A stretch of DNA of 64,000 nucleotides, taken from positions 1-64,000 of the forward strand of contig NZ_JAKKIE010000002.1 of assembly GCF_021742065.1 (NCBI RefSeq), in the 5' to 3' direction. Below the pieces are notes generated by a model that saw only the letters and a program-made list of their open reading frames with translations, did no database searches and was not told the DNA's origin. Of the stretch, positions 54,089 through 64,000 are shown one piece after another. The position numbers were made by a program, and so were the translations under genes. Each line of letters opens with the position of its first letter. Position 1 is the stretch's first letter. This DNA comes from Rhizorhapis sp. SPR117. Its GTDB lineage: Bacteria; Pseudomonadota; Alphaproteobacteria; Sphingomonadales; Sphingomonadaceae.

Positions 54089-55459
54089 TTATTCCGCAGG
54101 TCCAGGCAATGCCTCCACCTGCGGTTCGCGTGCAAGCACATCTACGCCTTCCACTTGCTCAATCTCCCGCGACCCGGTCTCGATGTTCATGTCGCGGAAC
54201 TTGCGTCCCGTCACCAGCACGCGCCCTTCGAAGCTGGAAACAAAACTATTATAGTGATTGACCGCACTGTTGAGGCCATTGCCCAGCTTCTTGAGATGCC
54301 CGGCCGCCACTATAAGCCGTTCATATAATTCCTTGCCCATCAGACCGATTGCCTGCGCTTCCTCAGCCAGCTTTTCCTGCCGCCATACGCTGGCGACAGT
54401 ACGGCAGATCGCAACCAAATTCGTTGGCGTCGCCAACAGGACGCGCCGTTCGAACGCCCATTCCCATAGCGATTCATCCTGTTCCAACGCTGCCGACAGG
54501 AAATGCTCACCGGGAATGAACATGACGACATAGTCCGCCGCCTTGCCAAATCGCGCCCAATAATCCTTTGCGCCCAATTGCTGCGCGTGGTTGCGGATCG
54601 ATGCGGCGTGCGCTTTCATATGGCCCGTGCGCAACACATCGTCCACTTCTTCCGATGCATCCAGATAGGCGTTGAGCGAACATTTGGCGTCGATAACCAG
54701 TTCACGCCCGCCCGGCAGGCTGACGATCACGTCGGGCCGCAGCCGCCCATCATCGCTATCGACAGAAACTTCAGCACGATAATCAATATGTTGGCTCAGC
54801 CCCGCCTGTTCCAGCACGTTATGCAGTGACTGTTCGCCCCAGCGACCGCGCGCCTTCGGACTGGACCGCAAGGCGTTGACCAATCGCGCCGCCTCATCCT
54901 TCACCTGGCTTTGCCCGATGCGTACCTGATCCACGGCCTCGCGCAATCCGGCGTAGCTTTCCGTGCGATCCTTCTCGACCCGCTGCAATCCCTCCTGATA
55001 TTGTTTGAGCGTGGATTCCACAGGTTGCAGCAGTGCCTTCAACTGCGCTTCGCTTTTTTCCCCGGCCTGATGGAAGCGCTCGTCCGCGCGCTTGAGAAAT
55101 TGCCCTTGCACATCGGTCAATATCTTCTGTGCCAGTTCGCTGAATTGCGCCTGTTGAGTCTTGAACTGTTCGCCAAAGGCGCGTTCGCGCTCCTCGCTCT
55201 GCGATTGGAGCGCAGCCAGTTCGCGCCGCGCCGCCTCACGCTCGCCTGCCGCTATATCCAACCGGGCCTGTAAATCCGCGGCCTGCTCCGCCCGCGCCTG
55301 GGCTCCTGCCAGATCGCGGATCGCGGCATTGAACCGTTCGGACAGTGCGTCGCGGTCCGTCCGCGCCTGCGCCATCCCTCGCCCACCCAGAATCCAGCCC
55401 ACCGCCAGACCCGCAAAGGCTGCTATGGCCACGAATATCAGGGGAAGTATGTCAGTCAT
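54089..55459 (-). CDS. rmuC: DNA recombination protein RmuC
   Basis: A 456-residue protein. One N-terminal membrane segment (LIFVAIAAFAGLAVGWILGG), a long coiled coil (about 30-200) and an endonuclease-like domain (about 210-400; RGRWGEQSLHNVLEQAGL, RPDVIVSLPGGRELVIDAK) follow the usual RmuC layout. It limits DNA inversions; the mechanism is open. It converges with oxyR. Confidence 0.94.
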   Translation of the reverse strand: MTDILPLIFVAIAAFAGLAVGWILGGRGMAQARTDRDALSERFNAAIRDLAGAQARAEQAADLQARLDIAAGEREAARRELAALQSQSEERERAFGEQFKTQQAQFSELAQKILTDVQGQFLKRADERFHQAGEKSEAQLKALLQPVESTLKQYQEGLQRVEKDRTESYAGLREAVDQVRIGQSQVKDEAARLVNALRSSPKARGRWGEQSLHNVLEQAGLSQHIDYRAEVSVDSDDGRLRPDVIVSLPGGRELVIDAKCSLNAYLDASEEVDDVLRTGHMKAHAASIRNHAQQLGAKDYWARFGKAADYVVMFIPGEHFLSAALEQDESLWEWAFERRVLLATPTNLVAICRTVASVWRQEKLAEEAQAIGLMGKELYERLIVAAGHLKKLGNGLNSAVNHYNSFVSSFEGRVLVTGRKFRDMNIETGSREIEQVEGVDVLAREPQVEALPGPAE

Positions 55460-55542
55460 GGCAACCTTTTCGAATGGGAACGAAAAGGGAACCTAGCGGC
55501 TTATCGCCGACGGCTCAAGCATCCATGTCGCAGGGGTGGCGA

Positions 55543-56079
55543 TCAGGCCGCCTTGGCATTGTCCTTGCGCGCCTTGGCCAATTTCTTCAGCACCATGTCG
55601 CGCTTCAACCGAGAGAGATGGTCAATGAAGAGAATTCCCTCCAGATGATCCATCTCATGCTGCAAGCAGGTGGCCAAGAGGTTATCAAGCTGCTTTTCAT
55701 GGATCACGCCCTTGCGATCCATCCAGCTTGCCCGAATGACGGCGGGACGCTCCACCTCGGCATATTGATCTGGGACGGAGAGGCAGCCTTCCTGATAGAG
55801 GGAATGTTCCTCCGAACCCTCCAATATTTGCGGATTGATAAAGACCATGGGGTTGCGAACAGGCTCCCCGCCCTCTTCCGTCGGTTCCTGCAAATCGATG
55901 ACCAGCACCCGTTTGGCCACGCCCACCTGAATGGCGGCAAGGCCGATGCCGGGCGCGTCATACATGGTTTCGAACATATCATCGATCAGCTGCTGCAAAT
56001 CGTCGTCGATCACCTCAATCGGGGTCGAAATCGTGCGCAGCCGTGGGTCCGGCGTTTCAATGATGGGTAAAATGGCCAT
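55543..56079 (-). CDS. def: Peptide deformylase
   Basis: A 178-residue metalloenzyme that removes the N-formyl group of nascent proteins. The three motifs are [10 protein letters not shown] (44-53), EGCLSVP (C99) and QHEMDHLEG (H141, E142, H145). ATG 56079 is preferred over 56100 because [15 protein letters not shown] is the family's N-terminus. fmt, which adds the formyl group to the initiator tRNA, lies nearby at 56784. Confidence 0.97.
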   Translation of the reverse strand: MAILPIIETPDPRLRTISTPIEVIDDDLQQLIDDMFETMYDAPGIGLAAIQVGVAKRVLVIDLQEPTEEGGEPVRNPMVFINPQILEGSEEHSLYQEGCLSVPDQYAEVERPAVIRASWMDRKGVIHEKQLDNLLATCLQHEMDHLEGILFIDHLSRLKRDMVLKKLAKARKDNAKAA

Positions 56080-56133
56080 GAAGTGAAAATATGGAATCAA
56101 AGCGCGAATATCAAGCGCATTTGAGGCATTTCA

Positions 56134-56730
56134 TCATCCCACGGGCCGACGCGCACGCAGGGCTTGCGCCAATGTGCCTTCGTCCAGATAGTCCAGTTCC
56201 CCTCCCACGGGCAGGCCGTGGGCAAGCTGAGTCAGGCGAACCGGATATTGCTCGATCCTCTCCGCGATATAATGGGCCGTGGTCTGACCCTCCAGAGTCG
56301 CATTCATCGCCAGCACCACCTCATCGACACCGCCAGCGGCAACCCGATTGATCAGCGCGTCAATGCTCAGATCCTCTGGCCGTATCCCTTCAAGCGCCGA
56401 CAACCGCCCGCCAAGCACATGAAAACGACCCGGAAACAGACGTGAGCGGTCCAGCGCCCACAGGTCGGCCACATCCTCCACCACGCATAGCGCCCGTTCG
56501 TCCCGGCGCGGATCGGAACAGATGGAGCAGGGATTGATCGTATCGACATTGCCACACGTCGAACAGGTCACCAGCGCTTCATTGACTGCCTCTAATGCGC
56601 GAAGCAGCGGACCCATCGCCGCTTCCCGTTTCTTGAGCAGATACAGCACGGCCCGGCGCGCCGACCGCGGACCAAGGCCGGGCAGCCTGGACAATGCTTG
56701 GGTGAGGGACTCAATCTCTGGTGATGCCAT
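56134..56730 (-). CDS. recR: Recombination mediator RecR
   Basis: A 198-residue protein of the RecFOR path. HhH-like start ([21 protein letters not shown]), zinc finger [16 protein letters not shown] (near 57-72) and a Toprim part ([14 protein letters not shown]). The Toprim and C-terminal Walker-like regions are intact. It is not next to dnaX-ybaB as in many bacteria. It is divergent from fmt. Confidence 0.97.
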   Translation of the reverse strand: MASPEIESLTQALSRLPGLGPRSARRAVLYLLKKREAAMGPLLRALEAVNEALVTCSTCGNVDTINPCSICSDPRRDERALCVVEDVADLWALDRSRLFPGRFHVLGGRLSALEGIRPEDLSIDALINRVAAGGVDEVVLAMNATLEGQTTAHYIAERIEQYPVRLTQLAHGLPVGGELDYLDEGTLAQALRARRPVG

Positions 56731-56783
56731 GGCAAAGCAGATAAAGGCTTGCGTTCCATCCTGCCAAGCGTTTCAGAGGCTTT

Positions 56784-57701
56784 ATGCGTATTATCTACAT
56801 GGGGACGCCGGATTTCGCGGTGCCGACGCTCGAAAAACTGGTGGAAGCGGGTCATGACGTAGTGGCTGTCTACAGCCAGCCGCCCCGTCCCGCTGGCCGT
56901 GGCAAGGCGCTGCGTCCCACGCCGGTCCATGAGCGAGCGGAGGCAATGGGACTGGAGGTACGCACGCCGCTATCACTGAAAGAGGCGCAAGTGCAGGCCG
57001 ATTTCGCGGCGCTGAACGCAGATGTCGCGGTGGTGGCGGCCTATGGCCTGATCCTGCCCAAAGCTGTTCTCGCGGCGCCAAAGCGCGGTTGCCTCAATGT
57101 TCATGCTTCACTCCTCCCCCGCTGGCGGGGTGCGGCGCCGATTCAACGGGCGATACTGGCGGGCGACAATGTGACAGGCGTGACGATCATGGACATGGAG
57201 GCAGGTCTCGACACAGGGCCGATGCGAGCCAAGCATGTCACGCCGATCGAGGATAAAACGGCGGGAGAGCTGACTACCGAACTGGCCCATGCAGGCGCGG
57301 AGTTGATGATCGAAGTCCTCGAAGATCTGGACGCCCAGCCTCCTGTCCCGCAACCCGAAGAAGGCGTCACCTATGCCGCCAAGATAGACAAATCCGAAGC
57401 CCGCATCGATTTCACCCGCGATGCTCATTCCATTGAGCGGCAGATTCGAGGGTTCAATCCGGCCCCGGGAGCATTTTTCGAATATCATGGCGAGCGCTTC
57501 CGCATACACGCGGCCCATATCGAGCATGGCAGCGGCCTACCCGGCACATTACTCGATGACAGTCTGCTCATTGCGTGCGGCAAAGACGCCATTCGCCCCA
57601 CCCTGATCCAGCGCGCGGGCAAGGCAGCGATGAGCGTCGGCGAATTGCTGCGGGGGTATGAGATGGCGGAAGGAACGATGGTCGAGGGGATGACGGAGTG
57701 A
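56784..57701 (+). CDS. fmt: Methionyl-tRNA formyltransferase
   Basis: A 305-residue enzyme that formylates initiator Met-tRNA with 10-formyl-[22 protein letters not shown] opens it; the catalytic loop is [20 protein letters not shown] (near 107-126), and [16 protein letters not shown] follows. The C-terminal OB domain (about 205-300) is present. It precedes truA closely. Confidence 0.98.
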   Translation: MRIIYMGTPDFAVPTLEKLVEAGHDVVAVYSQPPRPAGRGKALRPTPVHERAEAMGLEVRTPLSLKEAQVQADFAALNADVAVVAAYGLILPKAVLAAPKRGCLNVHASLLPRWRGAAPIQRAILAGDNVTGVTIMDMEAGLDTGPMRAKHVTPIEDKTAGELTTELAHAGAELMIEVLEDLDAQPPVPQPEEGVTYAAKIDKSEARIDFTRDAHSIERQIRGFNPAPGAFFEYHGERFRIHAAHIEHGSGLPGTLLDDSLLIACGKDAIRPTLIQRAGKAAMSVGELLRGYEMAEGTMVEGMTE

Positions 57702-57705
57702 TGAT

Positions 57706-58449
57706 TTGACCCGCTTCGCCCTCACCGTCGAATTTGACGGCCGCCCATTCATGGGATGGCAAAGGCAGGCGCACGGCCCCAGCGTGCAGCAGGCCATAGA
57801 AGAGGCCGTTTTCGCGATCACAAGCGAGCGCACCATTCTCCATGCCGCAGGACGTACCGATGCGGGCGTCCACGGCCTCGCCATGCGGGCGCATCTGGAC
57901 ATTGCAAAGGCCATCACGCCTTTCCGTCTGATGGAAGGTCTGAATGCAAAATTACGGCCGCAGCCAGTGGCGATTCTTGGCTGCGAAATCGTACCCGACG
58001 ATTGCCATGCCCGTTTTTCGTGTGTTGGCCGTTTTTATGAATATCGCATCGTCAATCGCCGTGCGCCACTAACGCTGGAGGCTGGTCGGGCATGGCAGAT
58101 AAGGCCGAACCTCGACCATATTGCCATGCACGAGGCCGCACAAATATTGGTGGGCCATCACGACTTTACGACGTTCCGGTCCGTCCAGTGCCAATCGCAG
58201 AGCCCCGTCAAGACCCTCGATCGGCTGGATGTCGAACGGGACGGCGAGCATATCCTGATCCAGGCCGCCGCCCGATCGTTTCTGCATCATCAGGTCCGCT
58301 CCATGGTCGGCTGTCTGGCGCTGGTCGGCATGGACAAATGGAGCGCGCACGATATGCGGCATGCGCTGGAGGCGAAGGATCGGCAAGCACTCGGCCTGAA
58401 TGCCCCGCCTGACGGACTGTATTTCGTGCGGGCAGACTATCCGGGCTGA
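57706..58449 (+). CDS. truA: tRNA pseudouridine synthase A
   Basis: A 247-residue enzyme for pseudouridine at 38-40 of tRNAs. The catalytic aspartate is in [11 protein letters not shown] (near residue 52). The start is TTG at 57706, 4 bases after the fmt stop, with CGGAG upstream; it gives the family's usual N-terminus ([14 protein letters not shown]). No ATG is available in frame. Confidence 0.96.
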   Translation: MTRFALTVEFDGRPFMGWQRQAHGPSVQQAIEEAVFAITSERTILHAAGRTDAGVHGLAMRAHLDIAKAITPFRLMEGLNAKLRPQPVAILGCEIVPDDCHARFSCVGRFYEYRIVNRRAPLTLEAGRAWQIRPNLDHIAMHEAAQILVGHHDFTTFRSVQCQSQSPVKTLDRLDVERDGEHILIQAAARSFLHHQVRSMVGCLALVGMDKWSAHDMRHALEAKDRQALGLNAPPDGLYFVRADYPG

Positions 58450-58521
58450 GTCGCTGTTGGGCACCTTGGAGCGTGATGAGTTAACCGCTACATGGTTTGG
58501 ATGACTGGCGACGGGTTTTCC

Positions 58522-58893
58522 ATGGTGAATCAACAGTTTGAGTTTGTACCGGGACCAGGCTCACGATCTCTTCGAATCATATTTCGTGGATTCTGGGACG
58601 ACGATGTCATGAAAAGTTACATCGAAGCGTTACGCAAGCGCGCAATTTCGGCTGGCGGTTCATCACCGACCAATAAGGTCCTTCTTGATTTAAGAGAGTG
58701 TTCGATTCAGTCGCAAACCGTGTTGGACAGCATGCTGCAGATCATTGAAAACTACGCTGCACAAATCGAGCATTATGGAATGCTTTTACCTGAATCCGCC
58801 CTGCTGAGACTTCAAATGAAGCGGCTGATGTCTATCGCATCCACCTCTTTCTTTGCCAATGACGAGGAAGCGGCAAAATGGCTGACCTCCTGA
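58522..58893 (+). CDS. STAS/SpoIIAA-like protein
   Basis: A 123-residue soluble protein. The layout (FEFVPGPGSRSLRIIFRGFW, NKVLLDLRECSIQSQTVLDSM, EHYGMLLPESALLRLQMKRL, NDEEAAKWL) is of the STAS/SpoIIAA-like type with strand-helix alternation. It has no enzymatic motif. Its codons are less GC-rich than its neighbours. ATG 58522 is used, but 58492 and 58501 are in frame and none has a strong ribosome site. It converges with folP. Confidence 0.75.
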   Translation: MVNQQFEFVPGPGSRSLRIIFRGFWDDDVMKSYIEALRKRAISAGGSSPTNKVLLDLRECSIQSQTVLDSMLQIIENYAAQIEHYGMLLPESALLRLQMKRLMSIASTSFFANDEEAAKWLTS

Positions 58894-58896
58894 TCC

Positions 58897-60018
58897 TTAT
58901 CCGGCCATGATCGCAGCATCGCGCAATCCACGCCAGACGTGGATGGCTTGCAGGCTTTCCTGAACATCATGGACGCGAATGACTTGAGCGCCCAGTTGGA
59001 TCGCATGGTGAGCCAACGTGACCGAACCGCCAAGGCGTGCGCTTGCAGGGGCCTCGTTGGACAGGGCGCCGATCACGCGTTTGCGACTGGCGCCGAAGAT
59101 CAGCGGCAGGCCAAGTCCCTGAAACATGGCGAGTGCGTTGCAAATGGCAAGACTGTGTTGGAGCGCCTTGCCAAAACCAATGCCGGGATCGATGAGGATC
59201 GCATCGCGCGCTATGCCCGCCGCAACGCATGCCTCCACGCGTTCGGCAAGCCAATTATAAACGTCTATGGCTGCATCGCCATAGCTGGCCCCGGCATGGG
59301 GATTATTGCCGCTCGATGGCGCGTGCATCAGTACGACCGGGCAACCGGCCCTGGCGACGACTTCCATGCTGCGCGGATCGTGAAGCAAACCGCTGACATC
59401 GTTGACCATATGCGCCCCCGCCGCCAGTGCCGCCTCCATGACAGCCGCCTTGCGCGTGTCGACCGACACCGGCACGCCGCCTTTGGCAAGCCGTTCAATG
59501 ACGGGGACGACGCGCTTGATCTCATCGCCTTCCCATACGGTCTCGGCGCCCGGACGAGTGGACTCGCCACCGACATCGATTATCGCCGCGCCAGCTTCAA
59601 TCATCGCAAAGCCCGCATCCGCCGCCGCCGCAGGGTCGCCCATATGCTTGCCGCCGTCAGAAAAGCTGTCGGGAGTCATATTCAATATGCCCATGACATG
59701 CGGCACGTCAAAACGGATCACCCGCTCACCTAGGGTCAAGGGTGGACGCGGGCGGACAAAGCCCTCCATCATGGATCGACCCTGCGTCGCGTTAGGGAGT
59801 GCGTCGAAGGCATCCTCCAACTGTTCGACCGCTATCAGGTCACGATACACGCGCTCGCCAGCCAGCATGGCGGTCAGTTCAACAGCGCTGAACCAGAGCA
59901 GACCCTGCCCCAGCCGCGCCGTGCGGCCATCCAGACCGACGGGCGAGTCAACGAAATTGCAGGGACGCAGATATATGCGCGCATCGGCGGCAAGAGCGGA
60001 AAGCGGGGCAAAGGTCAT
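58897..60018 (-). CDS. folP: Dihydropteroate synthase with N-terminal extension
   Basis: A 373-residue folate-pathway enzyme, the sulfonamide target. Core motifs are GILNMTPDSFSDGG (near 110), DVGGESTRPGA and the C-terminal lysine in ASRKRVIG. The first ~90 residues (ARIYLRPCNFVDSPVGLDG) are an extra segment seen in sphingomonad-like proteins; standard FolP is about 275-285 residues. I do not know its role. It is divergent in function but not strand from ccrM, with a 63-base gap. Confidence 0.93.
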   Translation of the reverse strand: MTFAPLSALAADARIYLRPCNFVDSPVGLDGRTARLGQGLLWFSAVELTAMLAGERVYRDLIAVEQLEDAFDALPNATQGRSMMEGFVRPRPPLTLGERVIRFDVPHVMGILNMTPDSFSDGGKHMGDPAAAADAGFAMIEAGAAIIDVGGESTRPGAETVWEGDEIKRVVPVIERLAKGGVPVSVDTRKAAVMEAALAAGAHMVNDVSGLLHDPRSMEVVARAGCPVVLMHAPSSGNNPHAGASYGDAAIDVYNWLAERVEACVAAGIARDAILIDPGIGFGKALQHSLAICNALAMFQGLGLPLIFGASRKRVIGALSNEAPASARLGGSVTLAHHAIQLGAQVIRVHDVQESLQAIHVWRGLRDAAIMAG

Positions 60019-60081
60019 GGCGTTTCCTAATCCCTGCTCTGCCCCACCGCAATCGTCATCCCTGTATGGGGATCGACATCA

Positions 60082-61398
<1,317 letters not shown>

Positions 61399-61425
61399 AG
61401 CGAATTTTTTCGCGCAATTTTCGTT

Positions 61426-62022
61426 TCAGAGGAGCAATAATTGCGCCACCGGAGCGAAACTGCGGCGGTGAAGCACTGTCGGCCCATGGTGACGCAGGGC
61501 ATCGAGATGCTCTTGCGTGCCATACCCCTTGTTGCGTTCCCAGCCATAATGGGGGTGGTCGTGCGCCGCCCTCACCATCATGCGGTCGCGCTCTTCCTTT
61601 GCCAATATAGACGCCGCCGCAATGGTCAGGCATTTGGCATCCCCTTCCACCACTGCCGTCGATGACCAGCGCCAGTCCGGGCAGCGATTGCCGTCCACCA
61701 ATATATGTGCACACTCCCGCGCCATCGCTTCCACCGCACGGCGCATGGCCCGCATCGTTGCCCACAGAATGTTGAGTTCGTCAATTTCCTCAACAGTGCA
61801 AATACCAATGCCAAAGCCGATGGCTGACTGGCGAATATCGCCATCCAGACCCGCCCGCCGTCGCGCCGTCAGCTTCTTGCTGTCGTCCAGGCCATCGGGC
61901 ACCGCTTGCCGGTCAAGGATCACTGCGGCGGCCACGACTGGCCCGGCCAGCGGCCCGCGTCCTGCCTCATCGACCCCTGCAACGAAGCCGCTGTGCAAAT
62001 CCTCATGCGCGAAATCAGGCAT
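61426..62022 (-). CDS. rnhB: Ribonuclease HII
   Basis: A 198-residue enzyme that removes ribonucleotides from DNA. AGVDEAGRGPLAGPVVAAAV holds the catalytic Asp-Glu pair (near 14-18); further acids are in VDGNRCP and EGDAKCLTIAAASILAK. ATG 62022 overlaps the thiD stop. It lies upstream of ccrM on the same strand. Confidence 0.96.
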   Translation of the reverse strand: MPDFAHEDLHSGFVAGVDEAGRGPLAGPVVAAAVILDRQAVPDGLDDSKKLTARRRAGLDGDIRQSAIGFGIGICTVEEIDELNILWATMRAMRRAVEAMARECAHILVDGNRCPDWRWSSTAVVEGDAKCLTIAAASILAKEERDRMMVRAAHDHPHYGWERNKGYGTQEHLDALRHHGPTVLHRRSFAPVAQLLLL

Positions 62023-62767
62023 CCCGCGGCACCCCCATCGGTCCGCGACCGTGGCCAAGGCCGGGCGCCGCCAACAACGCAGCCCGAACATATTGACGCG
62101 CTCGCACAATGGAATCTGTCAGCATCATTCCCTGACCCAAGCCCACTGCGATGGCGCTCGCCAGCGTACAGCCGGTGCCGTGGGTGTGGAGCGTGTCGAT
62201 GCGCTTACCCTCCCAACGGGCGATTTCACCACCTGTATCGAATAGCCGGTCAACCAGTACGTCACCTGCGCCGTGTCCGCCCTTTGCCAACACTGCGCAG
62301 CCATGAAGAGTCGCAATAACATCGCCGCCCAATGCCGCCAATTCAGGAATATTGGGCGTGACGACCGTAGCAAGCCGCATCAACTGTTCAAAGCCGGCAA
62401 TAGTATCCGCATCGGCCAGAACCGATCCACTGGTCGCAACCATGACAGGATCAAAGACGATGGGAATCTTCTCCATTGCCTCCAGCCTGGCCGCCACCGC
62501 TTGAGCGGTTTCCGCCGAACCGATCATGCCGATCTTCACCGCGTCCACGCCGATATCGGCAACCACGCTGTCAATCTGCGCCAAGACCATATCCACCGGC
62601 ACCGGATGCACACCCTGAACGCCCAGGGTATTTTGCGCCGTGATGGCAGTGATCGCAGTCATCGCATGGCCACCCAGCGTGGTGATGGTCCTGATGTCCG
62701 CCTGTATCCCCGCACCGCCGCCGCTGTCGGACCCGGCTATAACCAATATGCGCGCGATACCGCTCAA
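62015..62767 (-). CDS. thiD: Hydroxymethylpyrimidine (phosphate) kinase
   Basis: A 250-residue ribokinase-family enzyme that makes HMP diphosphate for thiamine. [17 protein letters not shown] begins the protein, [16 protein letters not shown] holds the anion hole and [14 protein letters not shown] the catalytic aspartate region (here with GTGC). No TPP riboswitch is seen in front; the start overlaps glmM by 4 bases. Confidence 0.95.
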   Translation of the reverse strand: MSGIARILVIAGSDSGGGAGIQADIRTITTLGGHAMTAITAITAQNTLGVQGVHPVPVDMVLAQIDSVVADIGVDAVKIGMIGSAETAQAVAARLEAMEKIPIVFDPVMVATSGSVLADADTIAGFEQLMRLATVVTPNIPELAALGGDVIATLHGCAVLAKGGHGAGDVLVDRLFDTGGEIARWEGKRIDTLHTHGTGCTLASAIAVGLGQGMMLTDSIVRARQYVRAALLAAPGLGHGRGPMGVPRDA

Positions 62768-64000
62768 GTCGCCGCCTGCTCCACCGCCGTGCAGATACGG
62801 TCGACGACGTCGCGCACCTGATCCTCACGATCGCCTTCTGCCATGACGCGGATGACAGGCTCCGTACCGGATGGCCGGATCACCAGTCGGCCGCAACCGT
62901 CCAGTTCCCGTTCCGCATCCGCGATCACATGCTTTACAGCAGCATTTTCCAATGGTTTTCCAGATGTATAACGCACGTTCTTCAAAAGCTGCGGCACCGG
63001 ATCGAACTGATGCAATACCTCGCTTGCAGGCTTGCCGCTTGCCACCACTGCGGCCAGCACCTGCAACGCCGCAATGGTGCCATCGCCCGTAGTCGCGTAA
63101 TCGGTCAGGATCATGTGACCCGACTGTTCCCCGCCAACATTATAGCCGCCCTGCTTCATTTGTTCGAGCACATAGCGATCGCCAACCTTGGTGCGGACAA
63201 GATCGATCCCCTGCTCATTCAGGAATCGTTCCAACCCCAGATTGGACATCACCGTCGAGACCAGGCCACCGCCGCGCAGTGTTCCCGCCCTGGCCCAGCT
63301 ACTGCCGATCAGCGCCATGATCTGGTCGCCGTCAACAATCTTGCCCTTCTCGTCGACCACAATCAGGCGGTCCGCGTCGCCATCCAGCGCGATGCCCATA
63401 TCCGCACCGGACGCCACGACCGTTTCCTGGCATGACATGGGTGCGGTCGAGCCACAGCCATCATTGATGTTGAGGCCATCGGGGCTAACGCCAATGGCAA
63501 CTATCTCCGCGCCCAATTCCCACAGTGCGGAGGGCGCCACCTGATAGGCCGCGCCGTTAGCACAATCGATCACGATTTTCAGGCCATCGAGCCGCAGGTG
63601 AGGGGGAAAGCTGGACTTCACCGCATGAATATAGCGCCCTCGTGCGTCCTCTACCCGGCGGGCGCGTCCGATATCCTGCGACTTGGCAAGCGGAATATCG
63701 CTCTCCAGCAGGGACTCGATCTTCAACTCGTCCTCGTCCGACAGTTTGTAACCATCGGGTCCAAAGAGCTTAAGTCCGTTATCGAAATAGGGATTGTGGC
63801 TGGCCGAGATCATGACACCCAGATCGGCGCGCATGCTTTGCGCCAGCATCGCAACGGCGGGTGTCGGAATAGGGCCGAACTGCACCACATCCATGCCCAC
63901 ACTGGTAAAGCCCGCGACCAAAGCATTTTCGACCATATAGCCAGAAAGCCGCGTATCCTTGCCAATCACGACGCGATGCCGGTGTGCGCCCCGCTGGAAA
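62764..64000 (-). CDS. glmM: Phosphoglucosamine mutase (start outside window)
   Basis: At least 412 residues; the N-terminal ~40 lie beyond 64000. It interconverts glucosamine 6- and 1-phosphate for UDP-GlcNAc. [16 protein letters not shown], the phosphoserine loop [20 protein letters not shown], the metal loop DGDADR and the C-terminal [15 protein letters not shown] are present. The frame runs open to the window edge (codons for QRGAHRHR precede VVIGKD). Confidence 0.95.
   Translation of the reverse strand, partial: FQRGAHRHRVVIGKDTRLSGYMVENALVAGFTSVGMDVVQFGPIPTPAVAMLAQSMRADLGVMISASHNPYFDNGLKLFGPDGYKLSDEDELKIESLLESDIPLAKSQDIGRARRVEDARGRYIHAVKSSFPPHLRLDGLKIVIDCANGAAYQVAPSALWELGAEIVAIGVSPDGLNINDGCGSTAPMSCQETVVASGADMGIALDGDADRLIVVDEKGKIVDGDQIMALIGSSWARAGTLRGGGLVSTVMSNLGLERFLNEQGIDLVRTKVGDRYVLEQMKQGGYNVGGEQSGHMILTDYATTGDGTIAALQVLAAVVASGKPASEVLHQFDPVPQLLKNVRYTSGKPLENAAVKHVIADAERELDGCGRLVIRPSGTEPVIRVMAEGDREDQVRDVVDRICTAVEQAAT

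Noticed and set aside
61910..62770. TPP riboswitch for thiD
   Set aside because: thiD overlaps glmM, leaving no leader, and no THI box sequence is visible.

Overview
The window is ordinary chromosome of an alphaproteobacterium, most likely from the family Sphingomonadaceae (Sphingobium/Sphingopyxis/Sphingorhabdus-like). The signs are a high-GC coding bias, a circularly permuted two-piece tmRNA with tag ANDNEALALAA, a CcrM-type GANTC methyltransferase, a gene transfer agent (GTA) type endolysin/holin pair, a DUF2794 protein, and housekeeping genes in short overlapping operons. No insertion sequence, integrase, CRISPR array or rRNA operon was seen.

Layout. 1-4.9 kb: a TPR protein, then an orphan ParA-like ATPase, a partner with an RHH-like C-terminus and two SPOR-domain envelope proteins. 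4.9-7.2 kb: pyrB with a catalytically dead dihydroorotase-like gene; the junction is triplicated. 7.2-12.6 kb: hemW, a CAP-domain protein, a Nudix hydrolase, a lemA-TPM-TPM operon, mscL and a small lipoprotein. 12.7-13.06 kb: permuted tmRNA. 13.1-15.1 kb: a REP pair, then serB and miaA sharing a start site. 15.1-22.3 kb: branched-chain amino acid synthesis: ilvB, an unnamed small gene, ilvN, ilvC, a YceI protein, and leuA behind a leucine-rich leader peptide; a truncated nitronate monooxygenase follows. 22.4-26.6 kb: a DUF445 protein, a dienelactone hydrolase-like gene and kup. 26.7-31.6 kb: cytochrome c maturation operon ccmCDEFGHI. 31.6-37.2 kb: SRP RNA, dnaX, ybaB, lon, HU and tRNA-His. 37.3-41.7 kb: a Leu/Phe/Val dehydrogenase, a 2Fe-2S ferredoxin with two cysteine desulfurases, and an alpha/beta hydrolase. 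41.8-46.3 kb: a small membrane protein, rpiB-glyA-nrdR-trmJ, chorismate mutase and rpsD. 46.3-50.5 kb is the most accessory-looking part: a GIY-YIG gene between REP copies, a VOC protein, an AT-rich stretch, small secreted proteins and the GTA-type lysis pair. 50.5-64 kb: an OprP/O-like porin with a Pho-box-like site, DUF2794, a serine acetyltransferase divergent from oxyR, rmuC, def, recR, fmt, truA, folP, ccrM, rnhB, thiD and the start-truncated glmM.

How it fits together. Most genes are core metabolism or information processing. The most interesting signals are in the non-coding parts: six GANTC sites in front of ccrM, a candidate leucine attenuator, the triplicated pyrB start/stop junction, a Pho-box-like site, and REP-type palindromes around the GIY-YIG gene. 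I see no convincing new multi-gene system. The best candidates for undescribed biology are the small conserved-looking gene inside ilvB-ilvN, the ParA/SPOR cluster and the GIY-YIG/REP unit.
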